Positions 6,238 through 13,169 of a DNA stretch of 33,675 bases are shown piece by piece. The DNA comes from Clostridia bacterium (lineage in GTDB: Bacteria; Bacillota; Clostridia; Oscillospirales; CAG-272), in assembly GCA_017628875.1 (NCBI GenBank), contig JAGBYG010000045.1, positions 1 to 33,675 of the forward strand, written 5' to 3'. Made by a program: the position numbers and the translations under genes. Every line of letters begins with the position of its first letter. Within the stretch, counting starts at the first letter, position 1. Below the pieces are notes generated by a model, which saw nothing but the letters and a program-made list of their open reading frames with translations, was not told where the DNA came from and did not search any database.

Positions 6238-6764
6238 CTGCATAACCCTCCATAAATCCCGGTAACAAGTCGAACCCATTCTCCATCGTCAGGACACCAA
6301 ATCTTTCCGATTGCTTCAATCGTACCGCCCCGGTAATATCTTCCGTGCTCATTTAAGTAATGTTTACGAAGCCACCACGCTACAAAATCAATACATTCTT
6401 CCGGCGAACTAAACTCTTTGTTCGTCATAAACCCAAAAAAATTATTAGGTCTAAAACAATGCTCACCCCAACCGGATTCGGCGGCGGCAACGGCACAAAG
6501 GAAAAGTGCGTTAATATGATAATCCTCTTCCGCGTGTAAAAAAGCCTGCGCGTGGTTTTTAAGTTCTCCTTTGAGCACCGCTTCAAGTTCTTCCGTGCTC
6601 AAACCGCAAGGTTCTTCAATGCTCGGAAGTTCAGCACCAAAAACTTCAATTCCGAAGATGCTCAAGCCTATCTGGATCGAAAGAAAAAGAACCAGAATTG
6701 CTAAAATAGTAAGGCATATTGCCAAAATAACTCCTTCAATAAATGCTTTCATTAACTCACCCAT
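6234..6764 (-). CDS. Membrane-anchored glucosaminidase-like peptidoglycan hydrolase
   Basis: 176 residues. An N-terminal hydrophobic span (about residues 8-36) is followed by a glucosaminidase/lysozyme-like domain: INALFLCAVAAAESGWG with the probable catalytic Glu, RPNNFFGFM, and FVAWWLRKHYLNEHGRYYRGG then IGKIWCPDDGEWV. The fold cleaves glycan strands outside the membrane. ATG 6764 overlaps the upstream stop (TAATG); Met5 is an alternative start. Unusually it lies in the early operon among metabolism and recombination genes, not in the lysis cassette, so it may act in envelope remodelling or exclusion rather than lysis. Confidence 0.75.
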   Translation of the reverse strand: MGELMKAFIEGVILAICLTILAILVLFLSIQIGLSIFGIEVFGAELPSIEEPCGLSTEELEAVLKGELKNHAQAFLHAEEDYHINALFLCAVAAAESGWGEHCFRPNNFFGFMTNKEFSSPEECIDFVAWWLRKHYLNEHGRYYRGGTIEAIGKIWCPDDGEWVRLVTGIYGGLCR

Positions 6765-6979
6765 TATTTCGTTCTAAGTTTTCCGTGCCATTTAAGATTT
6801 TTAATCGCTCTCTTGCGTTCTCCTTCTGTGGCACAATGGCAAAGCGCCTTAAAATAACGTACTTTCTTTCTTCGTTCAAGTTCTCTCTTAATCGAAGCGA
6901 TTTTCCCTTCTCTGCAAGTAAGCTGACAGCCTTCGTGCCGTTTCTCACATTTCCAGCAAGGGTTATCTTCCCTATTCAT
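6764..6979 (-). CDS. Zinc-knuckle-like phage protein
   Basis: 71 residues from ATG 6979 (overlaps the rusA stop). N-terminal PCWKCEKRHEGCQLTC is the CxxC...CxxxC pattern seen in many small early proteins of Firmicutes phages, followed by a strongly basic helical tail (KRELERRKKVRY, ERKRAIKNLKWHG). Probably a small nucleic-acid-binding or adaptor protein; no known function. Confidence 0.75.
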   Translation of the reverse strand: MNREDNPCWKCEKRHEGCQLTCREGKIASIKRELERRKKVRYFKALCHCATEGERKRAIKNLKWHGKLRTK

Positions 6980-7370
6980 AATGGCTGACCTCAACGATTA
7001 CGCAAGGCTCGTCTGCGTAAAACTTTTCCGCGTCCACATAAACAACTTGGTTGTCGTCGTGGTAAGCGACACCGTTAAGTCCGTCAAGAATTGCTTTGAT
7101 AACATTGTCGATGTCCGGCTTGACCGCTGGCTTCAAAAGCCCCCGCTCAATCATTCCCCGTTTTTCTTTGCTTGTCGCTTTCGGAATCTTGTAGTAAGCC
7201 TTGATGTTGACCTTGATATATCCGTCAAGAGTATCGCCCTTTGCGGCTTTGTATTCTTCCGCAATCAGCTTTTCATAATCTCTTGTAGCCTGCGGAGTAA
7301 AGGCATGACCGCTTCTTGTAAATCTCGGTCTGCCCTTTCCCTGTGGCTGTCCTCCAATTTTAAAAATCAT
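6972..7370 (-). CDS. rusA: RusA-family Holliday junction resolvase
   Basis: 132 residues. N-terminal GQPQGKGRPRF and the acidic catalytic set in KPDIDNVIKAILDGLNG (Asp86, Asp88, Asp96) followed by YHDDNQV (Asp105, Asp106) are diagnostic of RusA. It cuts four-way DNA junctions symmetrically with a metal ion, in phage recombination and debranching before packaging. ATG 7370 overlaps the helicase-loader stop (ATGA). Placed with SSB, Sak and DnaC-like genes it completes the recombination/replication set. Confidence 0.92.
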   Translation of the reverse strand: MIFKIGGQPQGKGRPRFTRSGHAFTPQATRDYEKLIAEEYKAAKGDTLDGYIKVNIKAYYKIPKATSKEKRGMIERGLLKPAVKPDIDNVIKAILDGLNGVAYHDDNQVVYVDAEKFYADEPCVIVEVSHYE

Positions 7371-8164
7371 ACAATCACCGTCTTTTTCGTTTTTCTTCGG
7401 TCTTCCCCGGAAACAACAATGATATCTGCTTTCTCAAAAATCCTTGAAAAAATCCTCTGTTTGTCAATGTTCGCGTCGCTGAAAGCAGCATTTCCCATAT
7501 TCGTTGTTACAATGGTCGGTTTTCCAACAAGGTAACGTGCGTTCACAATTTGATACATCTGCTCAAGGTTGAACTCTGTTTCCCTTTCAACACCGAAATC
7601 ATCAAACACAACAAAGTCATAGCTTTTAAGGTTTTTAAGATATTCGTTCTTATCATAGGTGTTTGCCATTTCGTTTATCTCTTGCGGAAAAGAAGTAAAA
7701 AGGCATTTATACCCTTCGTCTATTGCCGCGTTAAGAATTGCCGCCGCAAAGAATGTCTTTCCCGTTCCAACGTCACCCATAAAAACGATTCCTCTGCTCT
7801 CTTTGAGCACCTTGTCAAAGTTTCTGCAATATTTTCGTACCGCTTCCGAAACTTTAGCGTTAAGTCCATCGTCTTTATCAAGTGTCAAATTCTTGAGAAA
7901 GCTTCCAAAAGGAAATGCGTGTTCTCTGCGCATATCGGCAAGCCTTTTCTTCTGTGCAAGGTTTTCAGCTTCAATGTCGGAAAAGTATTTCTTCTTGTCG
8001 CAATCGCAAATGCAAGCCGCCCAAGTTGTTCCGATCCCCGGAAAGAACCCGTGCCATTCTCTTTCTTTACCGCAAGTTCCGCAAATAAGAACGCCCGCTT
8101 TGTTGTAATAATCTCCGTTTCTCGGAGTTTGTCTTTTTCCAAGTCCAGCTTTTCTAACATCCAT
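7367..8164 (-). CDS. DnaC/IstB-like ATPase, helicase loader
   Basis: 265 residues. Zinc-like cysteines near the N-terminus (CGTC at 29-32, CICDC at 51-55), Walker A GDVGTGKT (130-137), Walker B FVVFDD (184-189), and a sensor region TIVTTNM. This is the AAA+ phage DnaC/DnaI type that loads the host replicative helicase onto the phage origin. ATG 8164 overlaps the upstream stop (TAATG) and has GGAG 9 bases before it. It pairs with the replisome organiser encoded just upstream. Confidence 0.9.
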   Translation of the reverse strand: MDVRKAGLGKRQTPRNGDYYNKAGVLICGTCGKEREWHGFFPGIGTTWAACICDCDKKKYFSDIEAENLAQKKRLADMRREHAFPFGSFLKNLTLDKDDGLNAKVSEAVRKYCRNFDKVLKESRGIVFMGDVGTGKTFFAAAILNAAIDEGYKCLFTSFPQEINEMANTYDKNEYLKNLKSYDFVVFDDFGVERETEFNLEQMYQIVNARYLVGKPTIVTTNMGNAAFSDANIDKQRIFSRIFEKADIIVVSGEDRRKTKKTVIV

Positions 8165-8829
8165 TACCAATATGCTCCGTGTTCCGTATAGGTTTCTTTT
8201 TGGTTTTTGTTTCCAACGGTCTGGTCAAATCCGTTTCGTTCCCAAGTTCTTACGCAAGCTTTCCAATCCTTAACGGGCTTTCCTTTTCCCTGAACCCATC
8301 CGTTTGCTTCGTAATAATCAAAGAACTTTTCAGCATCAACCGTGTTGTTTCTCTCAAGGCAATAGGCTTTGATTTCTTCAAGAGTTGGCGGGCAAAACTT
8401 CTTTGCCCTATCTATATTCTTAACTTCTTTAACTTCTTTAATTTCTTTACTATAAGAGGGTTTGTCGTTTGTTTGTCGTTCGTTTGTCACTTGTTTGTCA
8501 GACCCTTTGTCGTTTCCTTGATAGTCAGCATAATTATTCAGCTTAATCAAGCTAAATTTTGGACTTGTTTCGATTGTCAATTCGTTTGTCGATTTTAGCC
8601 TTTCCAAAGAAGTTCGCACCGAACGTACCGAAATGCCTGTCCCATCGCTTATTTCTTTAACCGTTGTAATTATCTGTCCCGGTTCAAGGTAAACCCCTTT
8701 GAAGTAACAAGGTTCGTAACACGCAAGAAACAAAAGGTGCAGAAATACACATTTTGTATTGGTGTCGGTGTACCAACCCCACTTCATCATTTTTCGATAA
8801 AGCTTTATGTAGCCTTCACTGCTTGCCAT
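8164..8829 (-). CDS. DnaD-like phage replisome organiser
   Basis: 221 residues from ATG 8829 (after AAGGGGTG). The N-terminal part (IKLYRKMMKWGWYTDTN, then EISDGTGISVRSVRTSLERL) is a winged-helix domain of phage replisome organisers; a polar, Lys/Glu-rich linker follows, and the C-terminus FFDYYEANGWVQGKGKPVKD-WKACVRTWE is a DnaD-like tail. It should bind the phage origin and recruit the DnaC-like loader encoded immediately downstream. The AT-rich linker DNA (about 8400-8520) contains iterated TTTGTC/GTTTG words that could be origin iterons; not proven. Confidence 0.85.
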   Translation of the reverse strand: MASSEGYIKLYRKMMKWGWYTDTNTKCVFLHLLFLACYEPCYFKGVYLEPGQIITTVKEISDGTGISVRSVRTSLERLKSTNELTIETSPKFSLIKLNNYADYQGNDKGSDKQVTNERQTNDKPSYSKEIKEVKEVKNIDRAKKFCPPTLEEIKAYCLERNNTVDAEKFFDYYEANGWVQGKGKPVKDWKACVRTWERNGFDQTVGNKNQKETYTEHGAYW

Positions 8830-8852
8830 TTCTGCACCCCTTAATCACTTAA

Positions 8853-9233
8853 TTAGAACGGAAGGTCTTCCGTTACAACTTCTTCAAAATCTCCGCTCTT
8901 GTTTCCTTCTGCTTCGCCTTTTGCTTTCGGAACAAATTCAACGTTGTCTGCAACAACTTCAACAGCCTTGCGCTTCTTTCCGTCTTTGTCTTCCCACATT
9001 CTTGTCTGGATAGAACCTTCGATAACAACGGGAGAACCCTTCTGGAAGTATTTGCTGACGAACTCTGCGGTGTGTCGCCAAGTTACAACGTCAATCCAAT
9101 CGGTGATGCGTTCTTCGCCTTTGGTGCCTTTGCGGTCAACCGCAATAGTGAAATTGCAAACGGAAAGTCCGCTTGTGGTCTGTTTGATTTCCGGATCCGC
9201 GGCAAGTCTGCCAATGATAGTAACTCTGTTCAT
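8853..9233 (-). CDS. ssb: Single-stranded DNA-binding protein
   Basis: 126 residues: OB-fold start MNRVTIIGRLAADPEIKQT, ITDWIDVVTWRHTAEFVSKY, GSPVVIEGSIQTRMWEDKDG, then a disordered acidic tail ending TEDLPF, the conserved SSB C-terminal tip that recruits partner proteins. ATG 9233 lies directly after the Sak stop (TAAATG). It coats single-stranded phage DNA and works with the adjacent Sak annealase. Confidence 0.95.
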   Translation of the reverse strand: MNRVTIIGRLAADPEIKQTTSGLSVCNFTIAVDRKGTKGEERITDWIDVVTWRHTAEFVSKYFQKGSPVVIEGSIQTRMWEDKDGKKRKAVEVVADNVEFVPKAKGEAEGNKSGDFEEVVTEDLPF

Positions 9234-9863
9234 TTATTTGCCTTCTTTCTTTTTGTTGATTTTCTTGGTAAGAATGTCGATTACCTCAACATATTCTTTC
9301 TTGTTGAGTTCTTTGATTGCGGAAATGCTTCTGCCGTTCTTCTTGTTGATATAAGCGATAATGTCGCTGCCGGAAGCACCGCTCTCATCAATCATTCCGC
9401 TAATGGTTCTAACCTGCTGTTCGTCAATGGGTTTCTTCGCTTCTTCTTCAAGTCTTGCCTTTTCTTCTTCGTCTTCTGCGGGAAGGTCTTCTCCTGCGTA
9501 GATATAAAGGCCAAGTCCGTGTCTTGCGCAGGCTTTGGTAAGGCTTCGCTGAATCGCTTTGTTAACCTCAAAAGAAGTGATGCTTTCAAGCGGAATGCTC
9601 TTGTTTTTAAAGTCCATAACCGGAAGATATTCGATGTGCTCAACTCCGTTAATGGTAACGCCCGTCTTTACCCAGCAAGTTCTTCCGTCCGTCCAATAGA
9701 TACAGCCGTTCTGGTCTTCGTAGATGGTGTAGTTTGCTTCCGGGAACTTTTTCTTAACTTCAGCCCAAGCCCAAGCCCAAGAGAGATAAGTAAGTCCGTT
9801 TTTCTTTTCGGTGTGCTCGTTCACGTTGACCGTGTTGAGCACGTTAAAGTAATTGTCGCTCAT
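9234..9863 (-). CDS. Sak-type single-strand annealing protein (DUF1071/SSAP)
   Basis: 209 residues. The N-terminal region NGLTYLSWAWAWAEVKKKFPEA, the middle INGVEHIEYLPVMDFKNKSI and EVNKAIQRSLTKACARHGLGL-YIYAGEDLP are the DUF1071/Sak family pattern, known from lactococcal phage Sak as a RAD52-like annealing protein. The C-terminus is Lys/Glu rich. It promotes strand annealing in phage recombination and pairs with SSB just downstream. ATG 9863 overlaps the stop of the acidic gene. Confidence 0.88.
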   Translation of the reverse strand: MSDNYFNVLNTVNVNEHTEKKNGLTYLSWAWAWAEVKKKFPEANYTIYEDQNGCIYWTDGRTCWVKTGVTINGVEHIEYLPVMDFKNKSIPLESITSFEVNKAIQRSLTKACARHGLGLYIYAGEDLPAEDEEEKARLEEEAKKPIDEQQVRTISGMIDESGASGSDIIAYINKKNGRSISAIKELNKKEYVEVIDILTKKINKKKEGK

Positions 9864-10144
9864 AAAAGTCCTTCCCTTTCTCTTATGTATTCTTCTCGAT
9901 CTTCCGCTTCGTGCAGAAAATCGACGTAAGCACTATGTCTTTCTTCTTTCGTCCATTCCAAAAATTCCTTCTTGGAATATCCGCTGTATTCAAGATATTC
10001 TTCAAATTCAAATGCGTGCTCATCGGAATAATCTTCCGCATATTTCTTTTCGCACTCGTCAAGATATTCTCTGTATTCTTCTTCGGAGTTATCTTCCTCG
10101 CAATCGTCAAAGTAATCACCGAAATAACATCTTTCAAAAAGCAC
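9860..10144 (-). CDS. Strongly acidic 94-residue protein, DNA-mimic candidate
   Basis: GTG start at 10144, 8 bases after GGAGGA. About one third of the residues are Asp or Glu and tyrosine is frequent (GDYFDDCEEDNSEEEYREYL; FEFEEYLEYSGYSKKEF). No membrane segment. High acidity, small size and place in the early operon resemble DNA-mimic inhibitors (Ocr-like, some anti-CRISPR), but I see no sequence match; a simple acidic partner for Sak or SSB is equally possible. Overlaps the Sak gene by 4 bases. Confidence 0.7.
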   Translation of the reverse strand: MLFERCYFGDYFDDCEEDNSEEEYREYLDECEKKYAEDYSDEHAFEFEEYLEYSGYSKKEFLEWTKEERHSAYVDFLHEAEDREEYIREREGLL

Positions 10145-10188
10145 TTGAATTTTCCTCCGTTTCCGCTATAATTAATTTACATACTTTT

Positions 10189-10653
10189 TCATTTGCCGCC
10201 TTGCTCTGCGCCAACGGAGCGGGCGGCTTTTTCTATTTCTTCGTCAACCACAAAGTTGAACCAATCTTGTTCTGTCCTGAAACCTTTTGAAGAAATAATC
10301 CGCTTGAGTTCTTCGTTTCTCGTCTTGTTTAACCAATAACATTTACGAAGTTGCTCTATGTGCCTTTTGGCAGATTTGCAAATGGGGGCAGAAGCGGTTT
10401 TTGCTTCTTTGTCGGCAAATTCCTTATCTTCTTCAAAACTGCCGTATTTAAGGCTTAAAAGCCGTCTAAAGAAATCAAGTTCTTTTTCTTCAAAAAGTTC
10501 CGGAAGTTCACAACCAAAGAGTTCTGCAAATCTGTTGCAATCTTCTTCAATGGCAATAGCCTTTCCCGTTTCAATTTTGGAATAAAGCCCAACGTCTTTC
10601 ATTATTTCTCTCTGGCTAAATCCAAGAGAAACTCTCTTGTCAGCAAGTTCCAT
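10189..10653 (-). CDS. XRE-type HTH protein with helical C-terminus
   Basis: 154 residues. The N-terminus (LGFSQREIMKDVGLYSKIETGKA) is a lambda-repressor-like HTH lacking one or two usual residues; the rest is helical with ICKSAKRHIEQLRKCYWLNKTRNEELK. ATG 10653 overlaps the upstream gene's end and lies 5-6 bases after GGAGGA. Probably an early regulator; target unknown. Confidence 0.75.
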   Translation of the reverse strand: MELADKRVSLGFSQREIMKDVGLYSKIETGKAIAIEEDCNRFAELFGCELPELFEEKELDFFRRLLSLKYGSFEEDKEFADKEAKTASAPICKSAKRHIEQLRKCYWLNKTRNEELKRIISSKGFRTEQDWFNFVVDEEIEKAARSVGAEQGGK

Positions 10654-10858
10654 AATCTTCTTCCTCCATACAAATCAGGCAAGTGACAACGTGCTCAAGC
10701 TGTGCGCTCATCCCGTCTGTAATGTCTTCAAGGTTTTCGTGTCCGACAAAGTATTCATAGATTGCGGTGACAACCATTCCAATTTCTTTGTCTGTAAGAA
10801 GAAATCTGTCAGCAATGCTGTAAAGAACTTTCGGAACAGCAAAATATTTCTCTTTCAT
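10640..10858 (-). CDS. 72-residue phage protein, DUF6291-like
   Basis: ATG 10858 follows AAGGAGTG and overlaps the upstream stop. The product starts MKEKYFAVPKVLYSIADRF and has KEIGMVVTAIYEYFVGHENLE, similar in rhythm to the phage DUF6291 family; this is from memory and weak. Soluble and acidic. Function unknown. Confidence 0.65.
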   Translation of the reverse strand: MKEKYFAVPKVLYSIADRFLLTDKEIGMVVTAIYEYFVGHENLEDITDGMSAQLEHVVTCLICMEEEDYGTC

Positions 10859-11040
10859 TTTTTCACTCCTTTGCTTCTTTTCTTTTTAAGATAATAAGGG
10901 CATTTATCAGCGGGGCAATTCCGAAGCTTTCCGGTTATTTCCGCGAAGTTGCAAACAGAAATCCCTGCGCTGAAATTTCCTCTATATACGCACCCTTTAC
11001 AATTTGCGGGTGTGTGTGCCGGCGAACCTTTATAACTCAT
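10855..11040 (-). CDS. 61-residue four-cysteine (zinc-binding) phage protein
   Basis: ATG 11040, 9 bases after AAAGGAG. CKGCVYRGN, VCNFAEITGKLRNCPADKCPYY and a basic tail (KKKRSKGVKK): a pattern of small zinc-binding early proteins frequent in clostridial phages. Overlaps the downstream gene by 4 bases and the upstream membrane-peptide frame by 11 bases. Confidence 0.75.
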   Translation of the reverse strand: MSYKGSPAHTPANCKGCVYRGNFSAGISVCNFAEITGKLRNCPADKCPYYLKKKRSKGVKK

Positions 11041-11200
11041 AAAATATTCTCCTTTCTTTTCTGTCTTCGATAAGGATGTAAATCCAACTAAATGCCAAAG
11101 AAAGCAAAAAAGAAAGCAAACTTAAAATCGGTTTTTCAGCAAATACAAATCCAAAGCCTAAAAAAGCCATAACGAAAAATTCAAGAATCGTTTCTTTCAT
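11030..11200 (-). CDS. 56-residue two-span membrane peptide
   Basis: ATG 11200 overlaps the upstream TTG-start gene by 4 bases and follows AAAGGA. It starts MKETILEFFVMAFLGFGF, has a short hydrophilic turn (AEKP) and a second hydrophobic stretch (ILSLLSFLLSLAFSWIYI), then a charged tail EDRKERR. Likely an inner-membrane hairpin. Family unknown. Confidence 0.6.
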   Translation of the reverse strand: MKETILEFFVMAFLGFGFVFAEKPILSLLSFLLSLAFSWIYILIEDRKERRIFYEL

Positions 11201-11463
11201 CTTTTAAATCCTTTCGGACAAACCTTGTTGATGAGTTCCGCTCTGTCAATGTGGAGAAAATCACACATCTTGCAAAACTCAAAGAGATCGAAACAGCAAG
11301 GGTCATTCAGCTTTAAGGAAAAAGTGTCTTCACAAACTCCAAGTACCTTTCCAAGTTCTTTGTTATCAAGATCGAAAACATCCATTTCGGTCTTTACCGT
11401 GGAATAAAATCTTTTTTCCCATTCAGCTTTTTCTCTGCCGTTTCTAACGGGTTTTCTTGCCAA
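11197..11463 (-). CDS. Small Cro/HTH-like protein
   Basis: TTG start at 11463, 9 bases after AAGGAG; 88 residues starting with MARKPVRNGREKAEWEK. The middle (LDNKELGKVLGVCEDTFSLKL) looks like an HTH pair and the rest like a lambda-repressor fold (FEFCKMCDFLHIDRAELIN). It is the first gene after the pentamer array. A longer frame reaching ATG 11532 runs into the array and lacks a correctly spaced ribosome site, so I reject it. Confidence 0.7.
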   Translation of the reverse strand: MARKPVRNGREKAEWEKRFYSTVKTEMDVFDLDNKELGKVLGVCEDTFSLKLNDPCCFDLFEFCKMCDFLHIDRAELINKVCPKGFKR

Positions 11464-11515
11464 AAAAATCAGCTCCTTCCATAAATTCAATACCACAACA
11501 TAGCGCATCTCCTCC

Positions 11516-11928
11516 GGTCTTTGCCATGCCATTTCATCGCTGTGCTATCCTATGCCGTTACAGTGCCTATCTAACCTTTTCCTCTTCGTCGCTATGCTAT
11601 TCAATGCCGTGTCACCGCTGTGCTGTCCTATGCCGTATCATTACGTGTCTATGCTTTTCCATGTCTTCTCGATGCAAAGCCTTACATCTCCTTGCTTTTC
11701 CTTTTCTGTCCGAAGCATTCATTCTCTTCTCAATGCTTTTCCTTATCTACTCACAACTGAACTATTCCATTTCAAAGCAACTCGGCTCTGGGCTATTCCA
11801 TGTCAAAGCTCTCCGTTACATTTCTATCCCGTGTCGAAGCTCGGCTAAACTATGCTTTTCCAATACTAAGCCATTCCTCGCTATTCAATGCCATTTCATT
11901 GCTGGGCGAGGCGTTTCTTTTCCGTATC
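11516..11928 (-). repeat. Pentamer-periodic array (about 79 units) inside the early operon
   Basis: On the minus strand almost every fifth base is G: G-cata-G-ttta-G-ccga-G-cttc and so on. From 11928 to 11520 I count 79 units: 63 of five bases, 15 of six, one of four (mean about 5.2, so two units are close to one helical turn). Most six-base units have a head GG(A/C/G)A(A/T)(A/T), usually preceded by GAAAT, GACAC, GACAT, GATAC or GTAAC. Heads recur at 31 bases (five times), then 26, 41, 41, then 26 (four times), then 31, that is always 5n+1. No gene fits it. It starts in the stop codon of the RAMP-like gene and ends before the HTH gene's ribosome site. Confidence 0.9.
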
Positions 11929-12517
11929 ACTCGATTTCTTCCCAAGTAAAACGGCCTTTACCGCTGTTTCTCCACTGTGCAAAGCCGGAATATTTTCCGT
12001 AATCAAGCCACTCTCTAACAAGGTCTATGCTCTCGTCAGTAAAGCAAAGAACGGAAAAGGTAAGGCTTGCTCCAGCGGGGATTTCTTCGGAAATAGCAAG
12101 AGAAATTCTTTCGCCCTGCGGGGTGGATGCACGAAGCGGTCTTTGACATTCGCAAATGCCTTCGTAATTTTCAAAGAAAATCTTGCGGGGTTCCGGGAAA
12201 ATAAGCTTGTCAATTTCTTTCTTAAAGGCTTTGATTTTAGAACTTTCAGTACCTTTAACTTTGCGAAGACCACCGCAAGCATCTTTGAAGAAACCTTTGA
12301 TCTGGTAATCCCAAATAAAAGGAACTCCGTTCTCTTTAGGGAATACTGTCATCTGCTTTTCGATGTAGCCTTCTGCTCCAAGTGCTTCAACTTCTTCTTC
12401 AACGGAAGCAGCCGAAGGAGATTTACTACCGATAAAATCGCGGTAGATGTTTTCGTTTGCGGGGGACATTCCAAGAACACCCTCAAAAAATTTGATTTTG
12501 ACTTTGATTTCTTTCAT
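11927..12517 (-). CDS. RAMP-like phage protein, first gene of the early operon
   Basis: 196 residues from ATG 12517 (after AAGG). The product starts MKEIKVKIKFFEGVLG. Two features recall the RAMP fold (Cas7/Csm3 type): DYQIKGFFKDACGGLRK (70-86), in the place of the RAMP SxLKGxxR motif, and a C-terminal glycine-rich loop GKYSGFAQWRNSGKGRF (174-190). I recall close relatives of this protein in many Firmicutes phages as hypotheticals, but no experimental role. RNA binding is inferred from the motifs only. Its stop codon is the first unit of the pentamer array. Confidence 0.75.
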   Translation of the reverse strand: MKEIKVKIKFFEGVLGMSPANENIYRDFIGSKSPSAASVEEEVEALGAEGYIEKQMTVFPKENGVPFIWDYQIKGFFKDACGGLRKVKGTESSKIKAFKKEIDKLIFPEPRKIFFENYEGICECQRPLRASTPQGERISLAISEEIPAGASLTFSVLCFTDESIDLVREWLDYGKYSGFAQWRNSGKGRFTWEEIE

Positions 12518-12550
12518 TTTCTAAACCTTCTTTTTGTTTATTTGCCATTT

Positions 12551-12646
12551 GACAAAAGCAAAACTTCGTGCTATTTTAAAGTTGCGAACTGATAAAAAGC
12601 CTTTTTGATACCGTGTTTTTCTATGGTGTCAAGCTTTGCTTTTGTC
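12551..12646 (-). promoter_or_regulatory. Early-operon leader with 16-bp inverted repeat
   Basis: GACAAAAGCAAAACTT (12551-12566) and AAGCTTTGCTTTTGTC (12631-12646) are inverted with one mismatch. In the minus-strand transcript one arm lies at the very 5' end and the other about 35 bases before the RAMP-like gene start, so the leader can fold into one long hairpin. It may control translation or act as an operator. Confidence 0.5.
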
Positions 12647-12648
12647 AT
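12571..12648 (-). CDS. Possible 25-residue leader peptide
   Basis: ATG 12648 starts about 11 bases after the predicted transcription start, with no ribosome site, so it would be translated almost leaderless. It reads MTKAKLDTIEKHGIKKAF then YQFATLK. One arm of the leader inverted repeat covers its start. Weak support; kept because ribosome passage would open the hairpin. Confidence 0.25.
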   Translation of the reverse strand: MTKAKLDTIEKHGIKKAFYQFATLK

Positions 12649-12665
12649 TTTTTGTTGGCAAGGTT

Positions 12666-12694
12666 ATATTATCACACATTTGGGTGAAAATCAA
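12666..12694 (-). promoter_or_regulatory. Early promoter (minus strand)
   Basis: Minus-strand -35 TTGATT (12694-12689), a 17-base spacer, -10 TAATAT (12671-12666). It drives the operon starting at 12517 with a leader of about 140 bases. Confidence 0.7.
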
Positions 12695-12719
12695 TAGATT
12701 TTTCGCTCTTTTGTGTGAT
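12671..12719. promoter_or_regulatory. Candidate repressor operator dyad
   Basis: ATCACACA (12671-12678) and TGTGTGAT (12712-12719) are perfect inverted repeats spanning the early promoter and the region before the repressor gene, the expected position for CI operators. Confidence 0.55.
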
Positions 12720-12751
12720 TCTACTTTTTGCACAATCTTTTAGGTGGTTTT

Positions 12752-13081
12752 ATGGTAGAAATTGATAGAATAAAACAATTAGCAAAAGAAAACGGTGTTT
12801 CTATGGCTTTTCTGTGTTCCAAATTGGGAAAGCAACGCGGTTATTTAAAAGATATCGGTTTAGGTAGAGGTTCTTTATCTGAAAACCAATTGGAAATAAT
12901 CGCAGATTTTCTTGGAACAACCGTAGATTATCTTCACGGAAAAACAGACAAAAAAGAAAAGTCCGGCATTACTGCCGAACTTTCCGAAAAAGAAATCCGT
13001 ATTTTGAATATTATCCGCAAGCTGCCAGACGATGTTCTTGATGCTCTTGAACTCGATCTGTACCGCCGTGGTCTTTTATAA
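12752..13081 (+). CDS. CI-like XRE-family repressor
   Basis: 109 residues from ATG 12752, after AGGTGG. HTH: IKQLAKENGVSMAFLCSKLG, then SENQLEIIADFLGTTVDYLHGK, the classic XRE pattern, followed by a short helical C-terminus (EIRILNIIRKLPDDVLDALEL) that may dimerise. There is no LexA-like protease domain. It is divergent from the early operon with a dyad between, so it is the likely lysogeny repressor of that promoter. Confidence 0.88.
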   Translation: MVEIDRIKQLAKENGVSMAFLCSKLGKQRGYLKDIGLGRGSLSENQLEIIADFLGTTVDYLHGKTDKKEKSGITAELSEKEIRILNIIRKLPDDVLDALELDLYRRGLL

Positions 13082-13169
13082 CATTATTTAAGCTTTCCAA
13101 AAATTCAAAAGGGTGCTCTCTAAAAACTTCAATAAGTCTTAATTCCCTTTCGCTAATTTCCATCTCCAT
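13011..13169 (-). CDS. Possible 52-residue protein antisense to the repressor 3' end
   Basis: ATG 13169 lies 9 bases after GGGAG. It starts MEMEISERELRLIEVFREH, is helical, and overlaps the upstream gene's end by 17 bases. Its last 23 codons are antisense to the repressor. The N-terminal part looks like a real small phage protein, but the overlap makes it uncertain. Confidence 0.35.
   Translation of the reverse strand: MEMEISERELRLIEVFREHPFEFLESLNNVIKDHGGTDRVQEHQEHRLAACG

Noticed and set aside
11516..11928. CRISPR array
   Set aside because: There is no constant repeat of 25-40 bases and no unique spacers; units are 5-6 bases and change continuously.
11457..12002. Long plus-strand open frames (181 and 98 residues) across the pentamer array
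   Set aside because: They arise because C recurs every five bases on that strand and stops are rare; no ribosome site, Cys/Ser-rich nonsense-like composition, and they run over the end of the minus-strand RAMP-like gene.
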